A stretch of 64,000 nucleotides of DNA from Leucobacter chinensis (lineage in GTDB: Bacteria > Actinomycetota > Actinomycetes > Actinomycetales > Microbacteriaceae): positions 186,001-250,000 of the forward strand of contig NZ_JAHQZR010000005.1 in NCBI RefSeq assembly GCF_019049105.1, read 5' to 3'. Of this stretch, positions 31,761-40,244 are shown piece after piece. The notes beneath the pieces are model-generated. The model searched no databases. It saw nothing but the letters and a program-made list of their open reading frames with translations, and was not told the origin of the DNA. The translations under genes and the position numbers were made by a program. How positions within the stretch are numbered: the first letter of the stretch is position 1; each line of letters begins with the position of its first letter.

Positions 31761-32468
31761 CTAGTCGATATCGTTCCATTGCTTCATCGAAGCGATTGCC
31801 TCGGCAACGTAATCGAGCGGCTCATTGCCCATATACATACTCGCGAGCCAGAGACCGTCGCCGAAGGGAACGTATGCGGTGTGAACGATCTGGCTCTCGA
31901 ACGGGCCACCCTCATTTGAGGTGTGCGTCATCGTGTGAGCAAACACCCGAGTGCCATCGATTTCGGTCTCGTCATAGTCAGCCTCAAGCGCCGCTATGAA
32001 GTCAGCGCTTTGAGCCTCGGGGATTTCGGCAGCCCATTGCCAGACGCTTTGCCCGTGGAGATAGAGCGGGTATTGGCAGCCAGTGACCTCGATGGCTGAC
32101 TGAAACGCCTCTTCAGCCCGAGGGCCAGAGAACTGGTTGAACACCGTGAGGCCAACCGGCTCTACCTTAACGACCATGTCGAGATCAGCAATGGCCTTCT
32201 GCGAATCTTCAGCGGCCTTGGGGTTCAGATCTTCGCAGAGCCCGGGCAGTACAAACCTCGACTCTGTGTCTTCATCTGCGGTGCCTGTTGCGTCCTGGGT
32301 TTCGGCGGGCTTCACTGTCTCTGGTTTTTGGATGGTCGGTTCCGGCGCTTCTTCGGCGGTGCTGCATCCTGCGAGGGCGAGTGCGCCGATGAGCGCTGCC
32401 GCTGGAGTGCATAGCAGCCGGCGCGTGCGCTTCGTTTGGTACGCCTGCTTGCTTCGCTGCGACGTCAT
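31761..32468 (-). CDS. Lipoprotein of unknown function
   Basis: This 235-residue exported protein has lipobox LALAGC with the lipid Cys at residue 35, then an acidic Glu/Pro/Thr linker (about 36-65) and a soluble domain. The domain contains one further pair of Cys (LCEDLNP, TGCQYPLY) that could form a disulfide. I recognise no family. I chose the ATG at 32468 because AGAGGGA lies upstream and it gives a normal signal peptide. It is flanked by the acyltransferase (convergent) and a dyad. Confidence 0.78.
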   Translation of the reverse strand: MTSQRSKQAYQTKRTRRLLCTPAAALIGALALAGCSTAEEAPEPTIQKPETVKPAETQDATGTADEDTESRFVLPGLCEDLNPKAAEDSQKAIADLDMVVKVEPVGLTVFNQFSGPRAEEAFQSAIEVTGCQYPLYLHGQSVWQWAAEIPEAQSADFIAALEADYDETEIDGTRVFAHTMTHTSNEGGPFESQIVHTAYVPFGDGLWLASMYMGNEPLDYVAEAIASMKQWNDID

Positions 32469-32602
32469 CTGTGTTCGTCCCTCTCGCCGTATAGAAAGCC
32501 TCTCTGTGGGCACTCTACCGAAGAACGTGCTCCGGGTGTGTTGCGTTTGGGGCTCGATGGAGGCTGCTGCAGGCCTCATACCCAACGCTGCGATAGCGCC
32601 GT

Positions 32603-32652
32603 GTGGTCAAAAAGTATCGAAGATTTGAGGAATATCGACACTTTTTGACCAC
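32603..32652. terminator. Inverted repeat, copy 2 of a recurring dyad
   Basis: Left arm 32603-32620 (GTGGTCAAAAAGTATCGA) and right arm 32635-32652 (TCGACACTTTTTGACCAC) pair over 18 bases with one A-C mismatch. The core GGTCAAAAAGT-TCGA is shared with the dyad at 30330. It lies 62 bp beyond the stop of the last gene of the minus-strand transporter operon. A terminator role is therefore likely. Confidence 0.75.
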
Positions 32653-32713
32653 GTGCTGTGTGAGAGTGACCGCACGGCCGTCAGCACTTGCACTTTCGTG
32701 AGAAGAGCGAGTG

Positions 32714-33532
32714 CTACCCAACCCAACTTGTAAAGCGTTTTTCGATCTGACCAATGATTTGGTTCAGCAGAATCGCAATAAGCATGATGAAGAGTGAGAT
32801 TGCCCACACCGCGCTGAAGTTATATTGCTTACTGAAGCTCGAGACAAGGCCGCCGATACCGACGAGCGCGATGAACATTTCACCGTTGATCATGCCCTTG
32901 ACAGAGCGGCCAACTGAAAGACGGAGGCCGGCGAGAATCATCGGGAAAGCCGACGGAATCACCACTCTCATGACAGTCTGCCATCGTGAAGCACCGTATG
33001 ATGCGGCCATATCGAGTAGCGGTCGTTCAACGTTACGAATCGCAGTTGCTGTATTGATGATGATCACGAAAACACCGTAGAGAAAGACCACCGAAATGCG
33101 CGTGATGTCTGAGAGCCCGAATACGGCGAATAAGATTGGCGCAAAGATGAGCGACGGTGTCACGAACAGCGCATTCACGTACACATCGAGCGCGGTGTAG
33201 ACCGTTGAAAATACACCCATGAGCGTGCCTACAACGAGACCGACGATGATTGCTAGCCCAAGGCCTATTCCAAGCATCGTGAAGCTCGAAAGCAGGTGTT
33301 GCGGTAGCTCATTGGTGGCAAATAACCGCCACAGTTCTTTCACAACAGCGCTCAGCGGTGGCAGCCATTGAAGCTTGAGCGTGTGCCCCAGGATCTCCCA
33401 GATGACGCCGAGCACGATGAGTGATCCCCAATTGACGATGAAGGAACGAAGGAGTCGCTGAGGGAGCGGCTTCTGCGGGGCTGGCGGAGCATCCTTTAAC
33501 GAGACCGCGCGGGTATCGAGTGTCGAAGTCAC
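32714..33532 (-). CDS. ABC permease (SsuC/TauC family), second of two
   Basis: This 272-residue inner-membrane protein has six helices and is the last gene of a five-gene minus-strand operon. The conserved EAA-type loop is YGASRWQTVMRVVIPSAFPMILAGLRLSVGRS. It overlaps the ATPase gene by 4 bp. Importers with two different permeases are less common in this family than homodimers. The pair with the 34306-35121 product suggests a heterodimer. Confidence 0.92.
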   Translation of the reverse strand: MTSTLDTRAVSLKDAPPAPQKPLPQRLLRSFIVNWGSLIVLGVIWEILGHTLKLQWLPPLSAVVKELWRLFATNELPQHLLSSFTMLGIGLGLAIIVGLVVGTLMGVFSTVYTALDVYVNALFVTPSLIFAPILFAVFGLSDITRISVVFLYGVFVIIINTATAIRNVERPLLDMAASYGASRWQTVMRVVIPSAFPMILAGLRLSVGRSVKGMINGEMFIALVGIGGLVSSFSKQYNFSAVWAISLFIMLIAILLNQIIGQIEKRFTSWVG

Positions 33533-34302
33533 TTTACCCCCAGTTGATACATGTCACGCAGGCGGCTCCAGAGGTACTCTTTGAGCTCGATGAATTCTTT
33601 GGTTCGCTCGATACCTTCTTGATTGCGCGGCCTCGGAATATTGACGTCAATGACCTCTTCAACGCGACCGGGGCGGGCCGACATAAGCACGACTCGGTCA
33701 GCCAAGAGAACGGCTTCTTCCATATCGTGGGTCACGAAGACAACGGTTTTCTTGTCTTTCTCCCAGATTGAAAGAAGCTCCTCTTGCATATAGCGGCGGG
33801 TTTGTTGGTCGAGCGCACCGAAAGGCTCATCCATCAGAATGATCGGTGTTTCGACGGCGAGAGCTCTGGCCAGGCCAACACGTTGCTGCATGCCGCCCGA
33901 GAGCTCCTTGGGATACTTGTCTTCAAAACCTTTGAGCCCTACTTTTTCAACGAACTCCTGAGCCCGTTCACGAGCTTCAGACTTTTTCATGCCACGCATT
34001 TCCAGGCCGAAAGCCACGTTATCGAGAATCGATGCCCATGGCAGTAGCGCGAAGTTCTGAAAGACGACAGAGCAGTCGAGGTTAGGCCCGGCGACGCGTT
34101 TGCCGTTCACAATAACCTCACCACCGGTCGGGTTTTCGAGGCCGCCGATGGCACGCATGAGCGTTGTTTTGCCACAGCCTGACGGGCCGAGAAGGGTAAT
34201 GAACTCATTGTCTTGAATCTCGAGGTTTACATCAGAGAGCGCAAGCGTCTCGCCGCGGCCCTCGGTTACGTACCGGTGAGAAAGATCAGTCACAGTAATC
34301 AT
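33529..34302 (-). CDS. ABC transporter ATPase (SsuB/TauB family)
   Basis: This 257-residue ATPase has Walker A GPSGCGKTT, signature LSGGMQQRVGLARALAVE, Walker B PIILMDEPFGALD and switch His in VFVTHDMEEAVLLADRVVLM. It is of nitrate/sulfonate/taurine type. It lies between the two permease genes, with 3 bp after the upstream permease and a 4-bp overlap with the downstream one. Confidence 0.94.
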   Translation of the reverse strand: MITVTDLSHRYVTEGRGETLALSDVNLEIQDNEFITLLGPSGCGKTTLMRAIGGLENPTGGEVIVNGKRVAGPNLDCSVVFQNFALLPWASILDNVAFGLEMRGMKKSEARERAQEFVEKVGLKGFEDKYPKELSGGMQQRVGLARALAVETPIILMDEPFGALDQQTRRYMQEELLSIWEKDKKTVVFVTHDMEEAVLLADRVVLMSARPGRVEEVIDVNIPRPRNQEGIERTKEFIELKEYLWSRLRDMYQLGVK

Positions 34303-34305
34303 GTG

Positions 34306-35121
34306 TTATTTCCATTTCATAAGACGTCGTTCGGCTGACTGCATCAGCGTTGCCAGAAGCACAGCCTCGAGTACCACCGCGATGGTTGTCGCGTAAAGCA
34401 AATCTGATTGGAATGTGCCGCGATAATCGAGCATTGAAGCCCCAATACCAACGGGCAACATAATGAGCTCAACGATTACCATGCCGGCAAAGGCTCGGCT
34501 CAGGCCGATTCGAAGCCCCGAAAAAATTGCGGGCAACGCGCCGGGAATAAGGATGCGGCGCCAGACCTGAGCTTCGCTGGCACCAAAGCTTTTTGCCATC
34601 TCTCCAAGGGTTTTGGGAACGGTGCGCACACCAGCGCGCACATTCGTCACGATGTAGACCCAGGAGAAGAGCACGATCACGAGAAGCTTCGGCACGAGTC
34701 CGAGACCGAACGCGATAAGAATGATGGGGATCAGCGGAGAGATCGGCAACGCGAGACTTGCTGCGGTGATTGGAGAGAGCGCCTGGTCAACAACTTTCCA
34801 ACGTGCCATCGCAAGACCGACTGGCACGCCAATTGCTACCGCAATCAGGTAACCCCAGAAGAGGGCGATATTGCTTGTGAGAAGCGCGGGCCAGAGTTCG
34901 CCCGAGACAAAAGCGATTTCGTAGAGCCCCTTCATCGTCTTGGTGAAGGTGGGGATGAGGAGGGAATCGGCTGCTCGAGCGCCGAACTCCCAGAAGAGCG
35001 CGAACGCGGCGATTGCTGCGACGCGCAGTAGAACGGTCTTGAGGGGTGAAACTGGTGTGCCTAAACGCAGAATTTTAATCTGCCGTTGGGTGCTCTTTCC
35101 CGCTGCGAGAGCTGTCGTCAT
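34306..35121 (-). CDS. ABC permease (SsuC/TauC family), first of two
   Basis: This 271-residue membrane protein of the sulfonate/nitrate/taurine class has six helices and the EAA loop KSFGASEAQVWRRILIPGALPAIFSGLRIGLSRAF. I chose the ATG at 35121, which has AAAGG upstream and removes a leader that would overlap the hairpin before it. It pairs with the 32714-33532 permease. Confidence 0.92.
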   Translation of the reverse strand: MTTALAAGKSTQRQIKILRLGTPVSPLKTVLLRVAAIAAFALFWEFGARAADSLLIPTFTKTMKGLYEIAFVSGELWPALLTSNIALFWGYLIAVAIGVPVGLAMARWKVVDQALSPITAASLALPISPLIPIILIAFGLGLVPKLLVIVLFSWVYIVTNVRAGVRTVPKTLGEMAKSFGASEAQVWRRILIPGALPAIFSGLRIGLSRAFAGMVIVELIMLPVGIGASMLDYRGTFQSDLLYATTIAVVLEAVLLATLMQSAERRLMKWK

Positions 35122-35147
35122 GAGACTGCACCTTTCTGGGTGTAGTT

Positions 35148-35182
35148 GTGGTGGTTGCTGCCAATTCGCAGCAACCACCACA
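35148..35182. other. Intercistronic 15-bp perfect hairpin
   Basis: TGTGGTGGTTGCTGC (35148-35162 on the plus strand) and its reverse complement (35168-35182) form a perfect stem with a 5-6 nt loop. It lies 8 bp after the binding-protein stop and 26 bp before the permease start on the minus-strand transcript. No T-run follows. A stabilising or partly terminating hairpin that raises binding-protein over permease levels is a common arrangement. Confidence 0.75.
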
Positions 35183-35190
35183 GGCAAGGG

Positions 35191-36195
35191 TTAGCGGTTG
35201 AACTGATCGTCTGCGACGTCGGTCGCGGTCAGTTCTCCCTCGGGAACGCTGCCGTTGTCCTGGTAAAACTTCAGGGTTGCGTCGACCTCTGCAAGGTCAA
35301 TGCCCACGGTCTCGGTCAGCATGCCCTGCTCCACGAGCTGTGTATAGACGTCAACGAGGTCGTCAACTTCCATGCCGAGCAGTTCTGCAGCTCGCTCGGC
35401 GTATGCCGCTGGGTCTTCGTGCAGAGCAGTGAATTCTTTTTGGAGTGCATCGAGATACGTTTCGACCATTGCAGAGTCGTTGTCGATGGTCTTAGCTGAA
35501 GCAGTGATTGTGTGGGCGAGTAGTTCACTCTGATCTTCTGAGAGCGAGGTGAGTACCTTTGCCTTGCCTTCGTTGCCCTTGATTGCAGGGATCCAGTCTT
35601 CGAGGCGCACAACCGTTCCGGCAATCTGGCCCTCGAGCAAGGCTGTTGCTCGGTTTGCCGAGCCCGAGATGACAAGGAACTCAGGCTTCGCATCGGGGCA
35701 TGTGTCTTCCAGCCACCGTTTAAGATGTGCAGTGCTCGTTGACCCTTCTGAGTGGTAAGCGACGGGCTTGCCATCAAGGTCAGAGCACTCTTCAATATCT
35801 GGGGCAACAATGATTTGAAGGTCATTGCGAACGTCGTTTGTGATCATTTTGATGTCTGCACCAGCGATATTTGCTGACATCACGGTTGCGGGCCCCATTG
35901 CTGCGAAGTTCACGTCTCCGCGCAGCAAGGCCTGGGTCTGAACGTCTGGCGAATCAAACTCGATGAACTCCGTTTCCCAGCCCTCTTCTTTGAGCGTCTC
36001 GAGGGCGAGGGCCGAAGGCGCGTCGCCCGGGCCGAGTCCTCCAGGGTAGCCAAGAACGATTGATCCAGTAGCTTCTTTGCCACCCTCGTCCGATCCGCTG
36101 CCTTTGTCATCGCTTGCGCAACCTGAGAGTGCAAGTGCGAGTCCTGTGACTAATACGCCTGAACGCAGTGCCCAGGAACGATGTTTCTTCGTCAT
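35191..36195 (-). CDS. ABC transporter substrate-binding lipoprotein (SsuA/TauA/NMT1-like)
   Basis: This 334-residue lipoprotein has lipobox LALSGC with Cys at residue 26, followed by an acidic Gly/Ser/Lys linker. The binding domain follows the NMT1/SsuA pattern: VLGYPGGLGPGDAP, then FDSPDVQTQALLRGDVNFAAMGPATVMSANIAG, then GKPVAYHSEGSTSTAHLKRWL. It delivers its ligand to the two permeases. The ligand is not evident; sulfonates, nitrate, thiamine precursors and aromatic carboxylates are all known in the family. The ATG at 36195 has AGAGGAA upstream. The MarR gene ends 62 bp upstream on the same strand. Confidence 0.92.
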   Translation of the reverse strand: MTKKHRSWALRSGVLVTGLALALSGCASDDKGSGSDEGGKEATGSIVLGYPGGLGPGDAPSALALETLKEEGWETEFIEFDSPDVQTQALLRGDVNFAAMGPATVMSANIAGADIKMITNDVRNDLQIIVAPDIEECSDLDGKPVAYHSEGSTSTAHLKRWLEDTCPDAKPEFLVISGSANRATALLEGQIAGTVVRLEDWIPAIKGNEGKAKVLTSLSEDQSELLAHTITASAKTIDNDSAMVETYLDALQKEFTALHEDPAAYAERAAELLGMEVDDLVDVYTQLVEQGMLTETVGIDLAEVDATLKFYQDNGSVPEGELTATDVADDQFNR

Positions 36196-36257
36196 GTTTT
36201 CCTCTGTTTCTTAGGTGTTGGGTGGGAATGAAAATTCTGGTTTGTGGGTGTCGTCGT

Positions 36258-36710
36258 CTACCGCGTAGTCGTGTGAGCGGTGTCTGCGTCTTCGAGAAGA
36301 GTGATGCAGTGCGCTACAGCCTCAGAAACTTCCGCCAAGCGAACCGGCCCGAGATCGTGTTCGAGGCTTTCGTATACGGCGTCGATGAGCGGCCACATTG
36401 AGATGACGAACGCGTTGCCCTCTTCAGTCAATGAAACTTTGACTTGGCGCAGATCAGATGCGACGCCCGAACGGGCTACGAAACCTCTCGCTTCGAGGCT
36501 GCTGAGTACCCGTGACAAGCTTGGCTTCGCTACAAGCGCTCGCTCAGAGAGCACGGCGAAATCGATTGTGCCTGCTTCATGCACCGCTCGGAGGGTGCGC
36601 CACTGAGCATCAGTCATATTGACCGTCGCAAAAACGGCTCGAAAGCGGACCATCATGAGCTCACGCATCCGTAGAAATTGCGTGGGCAGCATGTGCTTCA
36701 ACTCGTGCAT
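36258..36710 (-). CDS. MarR family regulator (HpaR-like)
   Basis: This winged-helix repressor of about 150 residues has helix-turn-helix FAVLSERALVAKPSLSRVLSSLEARGFV and the wing RSGVASDLRQVKVSLTEEG. LPTQFLRMRELMMVRFRAVFATVNMTDAQWRTLRAV resembles HpaR, which controls aromatic-acid catabolism and senses aromatic ligands. I chose the ATG at 36710 because GGAG lies just upstream; an ATG four codons earlier (36722) lacks one. It is the first gene of the importer operon, so it probably controls that operon, and the importer may carry an aromatic compound. That last step is inference. Confidence 0.87.
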   Translation of the reverse strand: MHELKHMLPTQFLRMRELMMVRFRAVFATVNMTDAQWRTLRAVHEAGTIDFAVLSERALVAKPSLSRVLSSLEARGFVARSGVASDLRQVKVSLTEEGNAFVISMWPLIDAVYESLEHDLGPVRLAEVSEAVAHCITLLEDADTAHTTTR

Positions 36711-37400
36711 CAGTCTCCTCATTGAGCTCAGAAGTCAAGGTCATTCACTTGTTAATGTGAACCTGTTAACAATATATTCATGCTTGATCCCAGAAAACAA
36801 GGGGAATATAGGAATTCATATATCATTTCGGATACTTTTTAAATATATGCATGCAAAGAGGCGAACCCTCATGAAGGAATCATTGGGCTAGCCCAGACGA
36901 AAGATATAGTTTTGGACTTTGAGGGCAGCCTGGAGCGGGCAGGAGAAATGGCATAGAGGGTGTGCGTTCGCTGACACCTCACTGCCTGAGACGAAGCGAA
37001 AGTTCACGGCAGTAGGGGTACAGCAGCCCGTGATGAGCTGGTGGCGAAGCAAACCGGCCTGCGTTGCGATGTCAACGTCATGAGGGAACGCGCTGTCTTG
37101 TGCTCATTCACGATGAAACACAGATCATCAAGCGGCGCGCTTATGAAGTGCGGTCGGCTGTGACGCAGCAAGCGGTTTGGGGTGCGCTACTGCGGGATGC
37201 GTATTGGCGTCGGTGCGCTCTGCTGCCGTATTGATGTGCCCGAGATGCGGCCGAATGCACGTGTGACGAGCGGCCTTAGCGCCAAAATACTCGGCGAACC
37301 ACACGACGCCATCGTCCTACATCGACGCACTGGGCAGGGCAGGGCAGAGCTCTCGCAACTCAATGAGCTGGGTGAGGGCGCGCCTAGACGTTAAGTGCTA
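36711..37400. other. 690-bp region without a supported gene
   Basis: The first 130 bases are AT-rich, with TGTTAACA and TTGTTAATG elements that suit the promoter and operator of the MarR operon. A perfect palindrome TGGGCTAGCCCA lies at 36884-36895. From about 36930 to 37390 the composition returns to coding-like, but all frames are broken by stops (for example two short plus-strand stretches around 37030-37230). This looks like a decayed gene or intergenic sequence; I cannot name a parent gene. Confidence 0.45.
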
Positions 37401-37895
37401 TCACCAGACGTTGCCGTCAAGCGACTCGTAGGCGCTTCTCATCTCAGGTGACACGTCGGTTCCCAGATTCTCGATCCGTCTCAATGTCGGTGCTCGCCCA
37501 TTCGTGTGGGCGCTGTATGGTGCCACGGCTTTGACATCGCTCGCCGCAACCTCCCGTGCCAGCAGCAAGTTGAAGGTGCTTGCTTCAAATATTAAGAAGA
37601 CTGCGGTGTCAAAATCGAAACTCCGAAAAGGGCTGAATTGCCCAGACCGGCCAGCCGATCTACCGCCCATCGCCTTCACTTGAATTCGTCGCCCCTCTGA
37701 ATCAGTAATATCGTGTGACCGAGTCGAGTTTGGCTCAAGGAATCCCCCACGAGCAGCTAGCACAATTTGCTCAGCGATATCGCCTAAAGGCTTATTGTTC
37801 GTTCGTACGAGACTACGACTGCGTAACTCACTCACAACCCCTGCTTCTAGCTGGAGGAGCTCCTTCACGCTTAAGCTCGACAGGTCAGGCAACAT
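37401..37895 (-). CDS. Small PD-(D/E)XK-fold-like protein (DUF6998-like), unknown function
   Basis: This 164-residue protein starts with a leucine-rich helix (LSVKELLQLEAGVVSELRSR). It continues with GDIAEQIVLAARGGFLEPNSTRSHDITDSEGRRIQVKAMGGRSAGRSG. An early Glu, then D and IQVKAM, resemble the E-x(n)-D-x(n)-QxK core of restriction-endonuclease folds. SPFRSFDFDTAVFLIF follows. The nuclease fold is a guess from motif spacing. It is 67 bp downstream of a second small protein that carries a similar QVK core, on the same strand. Confidence 0.65.
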   Translation of the reverse strand: MLPDLSSLSVKELLQLEAGVVSELRSRSLVRTNNKPLGDIAEQIVLAARGGFLEPNSTRSHDITDSEGRRIQVKAMGGRSAGRSGQFSPFRSFDFDTAVFLIFEASTFNLLLAREVAASDVKAVAPYSAHTNGRAPTLRRIENLGTDVSPEMRSAYESLDGNVW

Positions 37896-37962
37896 CGACT
37901 GCTTCTTCCAGAAAGCACGCCCCTAAGTCACCAAGCACTGATGACGCACTTAAACTGCATTG

Positions 37963-38430
37963 TCAACGCGCCCTGACTTCCTCGAATAAGGCATTCCAGC
38001 GCGCTTTAGTGGCTTGCCGCTCGATGAGGAGCTCGTGCAGGAGTTTGGTCACTGACGGCCAACGGTAGGAGTCGTTCTCACAATCATGTCCCTTGGCTCC
38101 GCCACCTCGCTCGGCGTACTCGAAGGGCAATTGCCAGGCATCATCACCCGTCATGATGCAGGTTGTCGGAACGTCACCTAGTGGGTCAAGCACGTAGGCG
38201 ATAATCAGGGGCGTACTTGTGTACTTTCGCCACACGGTGAGTCCCGACGAAGCACCCTTGACTTGAATTGGCACAGCGCCGAAGGGGGCCGTGTGAAAGG
38301 CGAGAAGGTCGATACCAAAGTCAGTAGCTGGAGTCGCGGTAATCAGCTCCGTATGTTCAATTACCGAACGTTCGACTGCAAGCACAGCCGCGCGCTCGAC
38401 ACGAGTATCAGTCCACCGATCACTACTCAC
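37963..38430 (-). CDS. Small nuclease-fold-like protein with D-(x)-QVK core, unknown function
   Basis: This 155-residue protein contains TDFGIDLLAFHTAPFGAVPIQVKGASSG, which has the spacing of a PD-(D/E)XK active site (D, then QxK). A Trp-rich strand WRKYTSTPLIIAYVLD and a C-terminal helix follow. The GTG at 38430 is preceded by GGAGG with five bases between, which fixes the start; a TTG four codons before would place that site inside the gene. It lies upstream of the other small nuclease-like gene and both are on the minus strand, so they may form a unit. Confidence 0.65.
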   Translation of the reverse strand: MSSDRWTDTRVERAAVLAVERSVIEHTELITATPATDFGIDLLAFHTAPFGAVPIQVKGASSGLTVWRKYTSTPLIIAYVLDPLGDVPTTCIMTGDDAWQLPFEYAERGGGAKGHDCENDSYRWPSVTKLLHELLIERQATKARWNALFEEVRAR

Positions 38431-38501
38431 ACTTACCTCCAAAGGTTGATCTGCAGCGGTATGCGCTTAAGCGCATACGCAGCCCCTCCCCCTATTTCGG
38501 C

Positions 38502-39584
38502 CTAGACGTTAAACCGCCACTCGCAAACGTCGCCATCCTGCATGACGTATTCCTTGCCCTCCATGCGGGCCTTGCCCTTGGCGCGAGCCTCGGCGACCGA
38601 GCCGGTCTCAAGGAGGTCTTCGAACGAGATGATCTCGCCCTTGATGAAGCCCTTTTCAAAGTCGCCGTGAATGACGCCGGCGGCCTGCGGGGCAGTGGCG
38701 CCGACCGGAATGGTCCAGGCGCGGGCCTCTTTGGGGCCAGCAGTCAGGTAGGTCTGCAGGCCGAGCGTCGAGAAGCCGACGCGGGCGAGTTGGTCGAGGC
38801 CGCTCTCGGCCTGGCCGACGCTCTCGAGTAGTTCGCGTGCCTCGTCGGGGTCGAGCTCGATGAGCTCGCTCTCGAGCTTCGCATCGAGAAAGATTGCCTT
38901 AGCGGGGGCAACCAGTGCGGCCAGCTCGTCGAGGCGACCCTGGTTTTGCAGAATGTCTTCGTCAACGTTGAAGACGTAGAGGAAGGGCTTGCCGGTGAGC
39001 AGCCCGAGCTCGCGAATGGGTTCGAGGTCGATGCCGGCGAGCGAGAGCAGTTTGCCCTCGTTGAGCGCGGTGACTGCTGCCTTGGCAGTGTCGACGACGG
39101 CGGGGTCGATCTTCTTCGATTTGAGCTCTTTCTCGTAGCGTACGAGAGCCTTCTCGAGGGTCTGCAGATCGGCGAGAATGAGCTCGGTGTTGATCGTCTC
39201 CATGTCGCTCGCTGGGTTCACCGAGCCATCGACGTGAATCACATCGGGGTCGCTGAAGCCGCGCACCACCTGCGCGATCGCGTCGGCTTCACGAATGTTC
39301 GCGAGAAACTGGTTGCCGAGGCCCTCGCCCTCGCTCGCACCGCGCACGATGCCGGCGATGTCGACGAAGCTGACGGGGGCGGGCAGAATGCGCTCTGAGC
39401 CGAAGATCTCGGCGAGCTTGTTGAGCCGCTCGTCTGGCAGGTTCACGACACCGACGTTGGGTTCGATCGTTGCGAACGGGTAGTTAGCCGCGAGAACCTG
39501 GTTGCGGGTCAGCGCGTTGAACAGAGTTGATTTGCCGACGTTAGGAAGGCCGACGATACCGATAGTTAGAGCCACGTACGCCAT
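38502..39584 (-). CDS. ychF: Redox-regulated ATPase/GTPase YchF (Obg family)
   Basis: This 360-residue P-loop protein binds ribosomes and prefers ATP. The G1 motif is GLPNVGKST, the G2/switch region is ANYPFATIEPN, G3 is DIAGIVRGASEGEGLGNQFL and G4-like is NVDE. The C-terminal TGS domain ends with the typical ARAKGKARMEGKEYVMQDGDVCEWRFNV. Length matches the family. The ATG at 39584 and a GTG three codons later are both possible starts; many relatives begin at the latter. Confidence 0.95.
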   Translation of the reverse strand: MAYVALTIGIVGLPNVGKSTLFNALTRNQVLAANYPFATIEPNVGVVNLPDERLNKLAEIFGSERILPAPVSFVDIAGIVRGASEGEGLGNQFLANIREADAIAQVVRGFSDPDVIHVDGSVNPASDMETINTELILADLQTLEKALVRYEKELKSKKIDPAVVDTAKAAVTALNEGKLLSLAGIDLEPIRELGLLTGKPFLYVFNVDEDILQNQGRLDELAALVAPAKAIFLDAKLESELIELDPDEARELLESVGQAESGLDQLARVGFSTLGLQTYLTAGPKEARAWTIPVGATAPQAAGVIHGDFEKGFIKGEIISFEDLLETGSVAEARAKGKARMEGKEYVMQDGDVCEWRFNV

Positions 39585-39659
39585 TCTAGGCGACGCGGCT
39601 GTGGCGGGGCGTCAGAATCGCGTGAGATGAGCGGCGGATCGCCCCTTTCGCCACCCCCT

Positions 39660-40244
39660 CTACAGTTTCAGTGGGATCGCCTTCAACGTCGCGACCTTGA
39701 GCCCGAGCGTCTTTGCGAGGGTGGTCACGTCTGGCGCCTCGGCCCGCGCTGCAGCGTCGACGATGATGGCGGCACACGCTTCGGCATCGGCGAGTGCGTT
39801 GTGGTGCTGAAACTCGGTAAAGCCTGCCTCTGCCGCGGCGAATGGAAGTGAATGAGAGGGAATCTCGTACGTTTTGCGCGAGACCTGCACGCTACACAGA
39901 TACTTGAATTTGGGCGTCGGTTGCACGGTGACCGAGCAAGAGGCGCGAATGACGCCCATGTCAAAGCCTGCGTTATGTGCCACCACAACATCGCTGCCCA
40001 CGAAGTTGAGTAGGCGGGGGAGCTGCTCTTCCCAGCGTTCGGCGCCACGCGTCATCTCCTCGCTGACGCCGTGCAGGTGCACGTTGAAGGGCTCGAATGT
40101 TGCATGCTGCTCTGGCGGTCTGATGAGCCAGTCTTCGCGTTCGACGACCACGCCATCGCGCACGCGAACGAGGCCTACCTGGCAAGCAGAAGCACTCGAA
40201 GAGTTGGCGGTTTCAAAGTCGATGGCAGTGAAGTCTATGGGCAC
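39660..40244 (-). CDS. DEDDh 3'-5' exonuclease (DNA polymerase III epsilon-like)
   Basis: This 194-residue protein has the exonuclease fold. Exo I is FTAIDFETANS with D8 and E10, Exo II is VVAHNAGFDMGV, and Exo III is HHNALADAEAC with the His and Asp of the DEDDh type. It lacks the polymerase-binding tail of a true epsilon subunit, so it is probably a free-standing nuclease of DNA or RNA maintenance. It is 75 bp upstream of ychF on the same strand. Confidence 0.9.
   Translation of the reverse strand: MPIDFTAIDFETANSSSASACQVGLVRVRDGVVVEREDWLIRPPEQHATFEPFNVHLHGVSEEMTRGAERWEEQLPRLLNFVGSDVVVAHNAGFDMGVIRASCSVTVQPTPKFKYLCSVQVSRKTYEIPSHSLPFAAAEAGFTEFQHHNALADAEACAAIIVDAAARAEAPDVTTLAKTLGLKVATLKAIPLKL

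Noticed and set aside
36619-36891. Short plus-strand frame over the MarR promoter region.
   Set aside because: It overlaps the MarR gene start on the other strand and has no start signal or known domain.
37000-37400. Transposase or relaxase remnant beside the nuclease-like genes.
   Set aside because: The short translations I made did not resemble any transposase, so I only list it as unexplained sequence.
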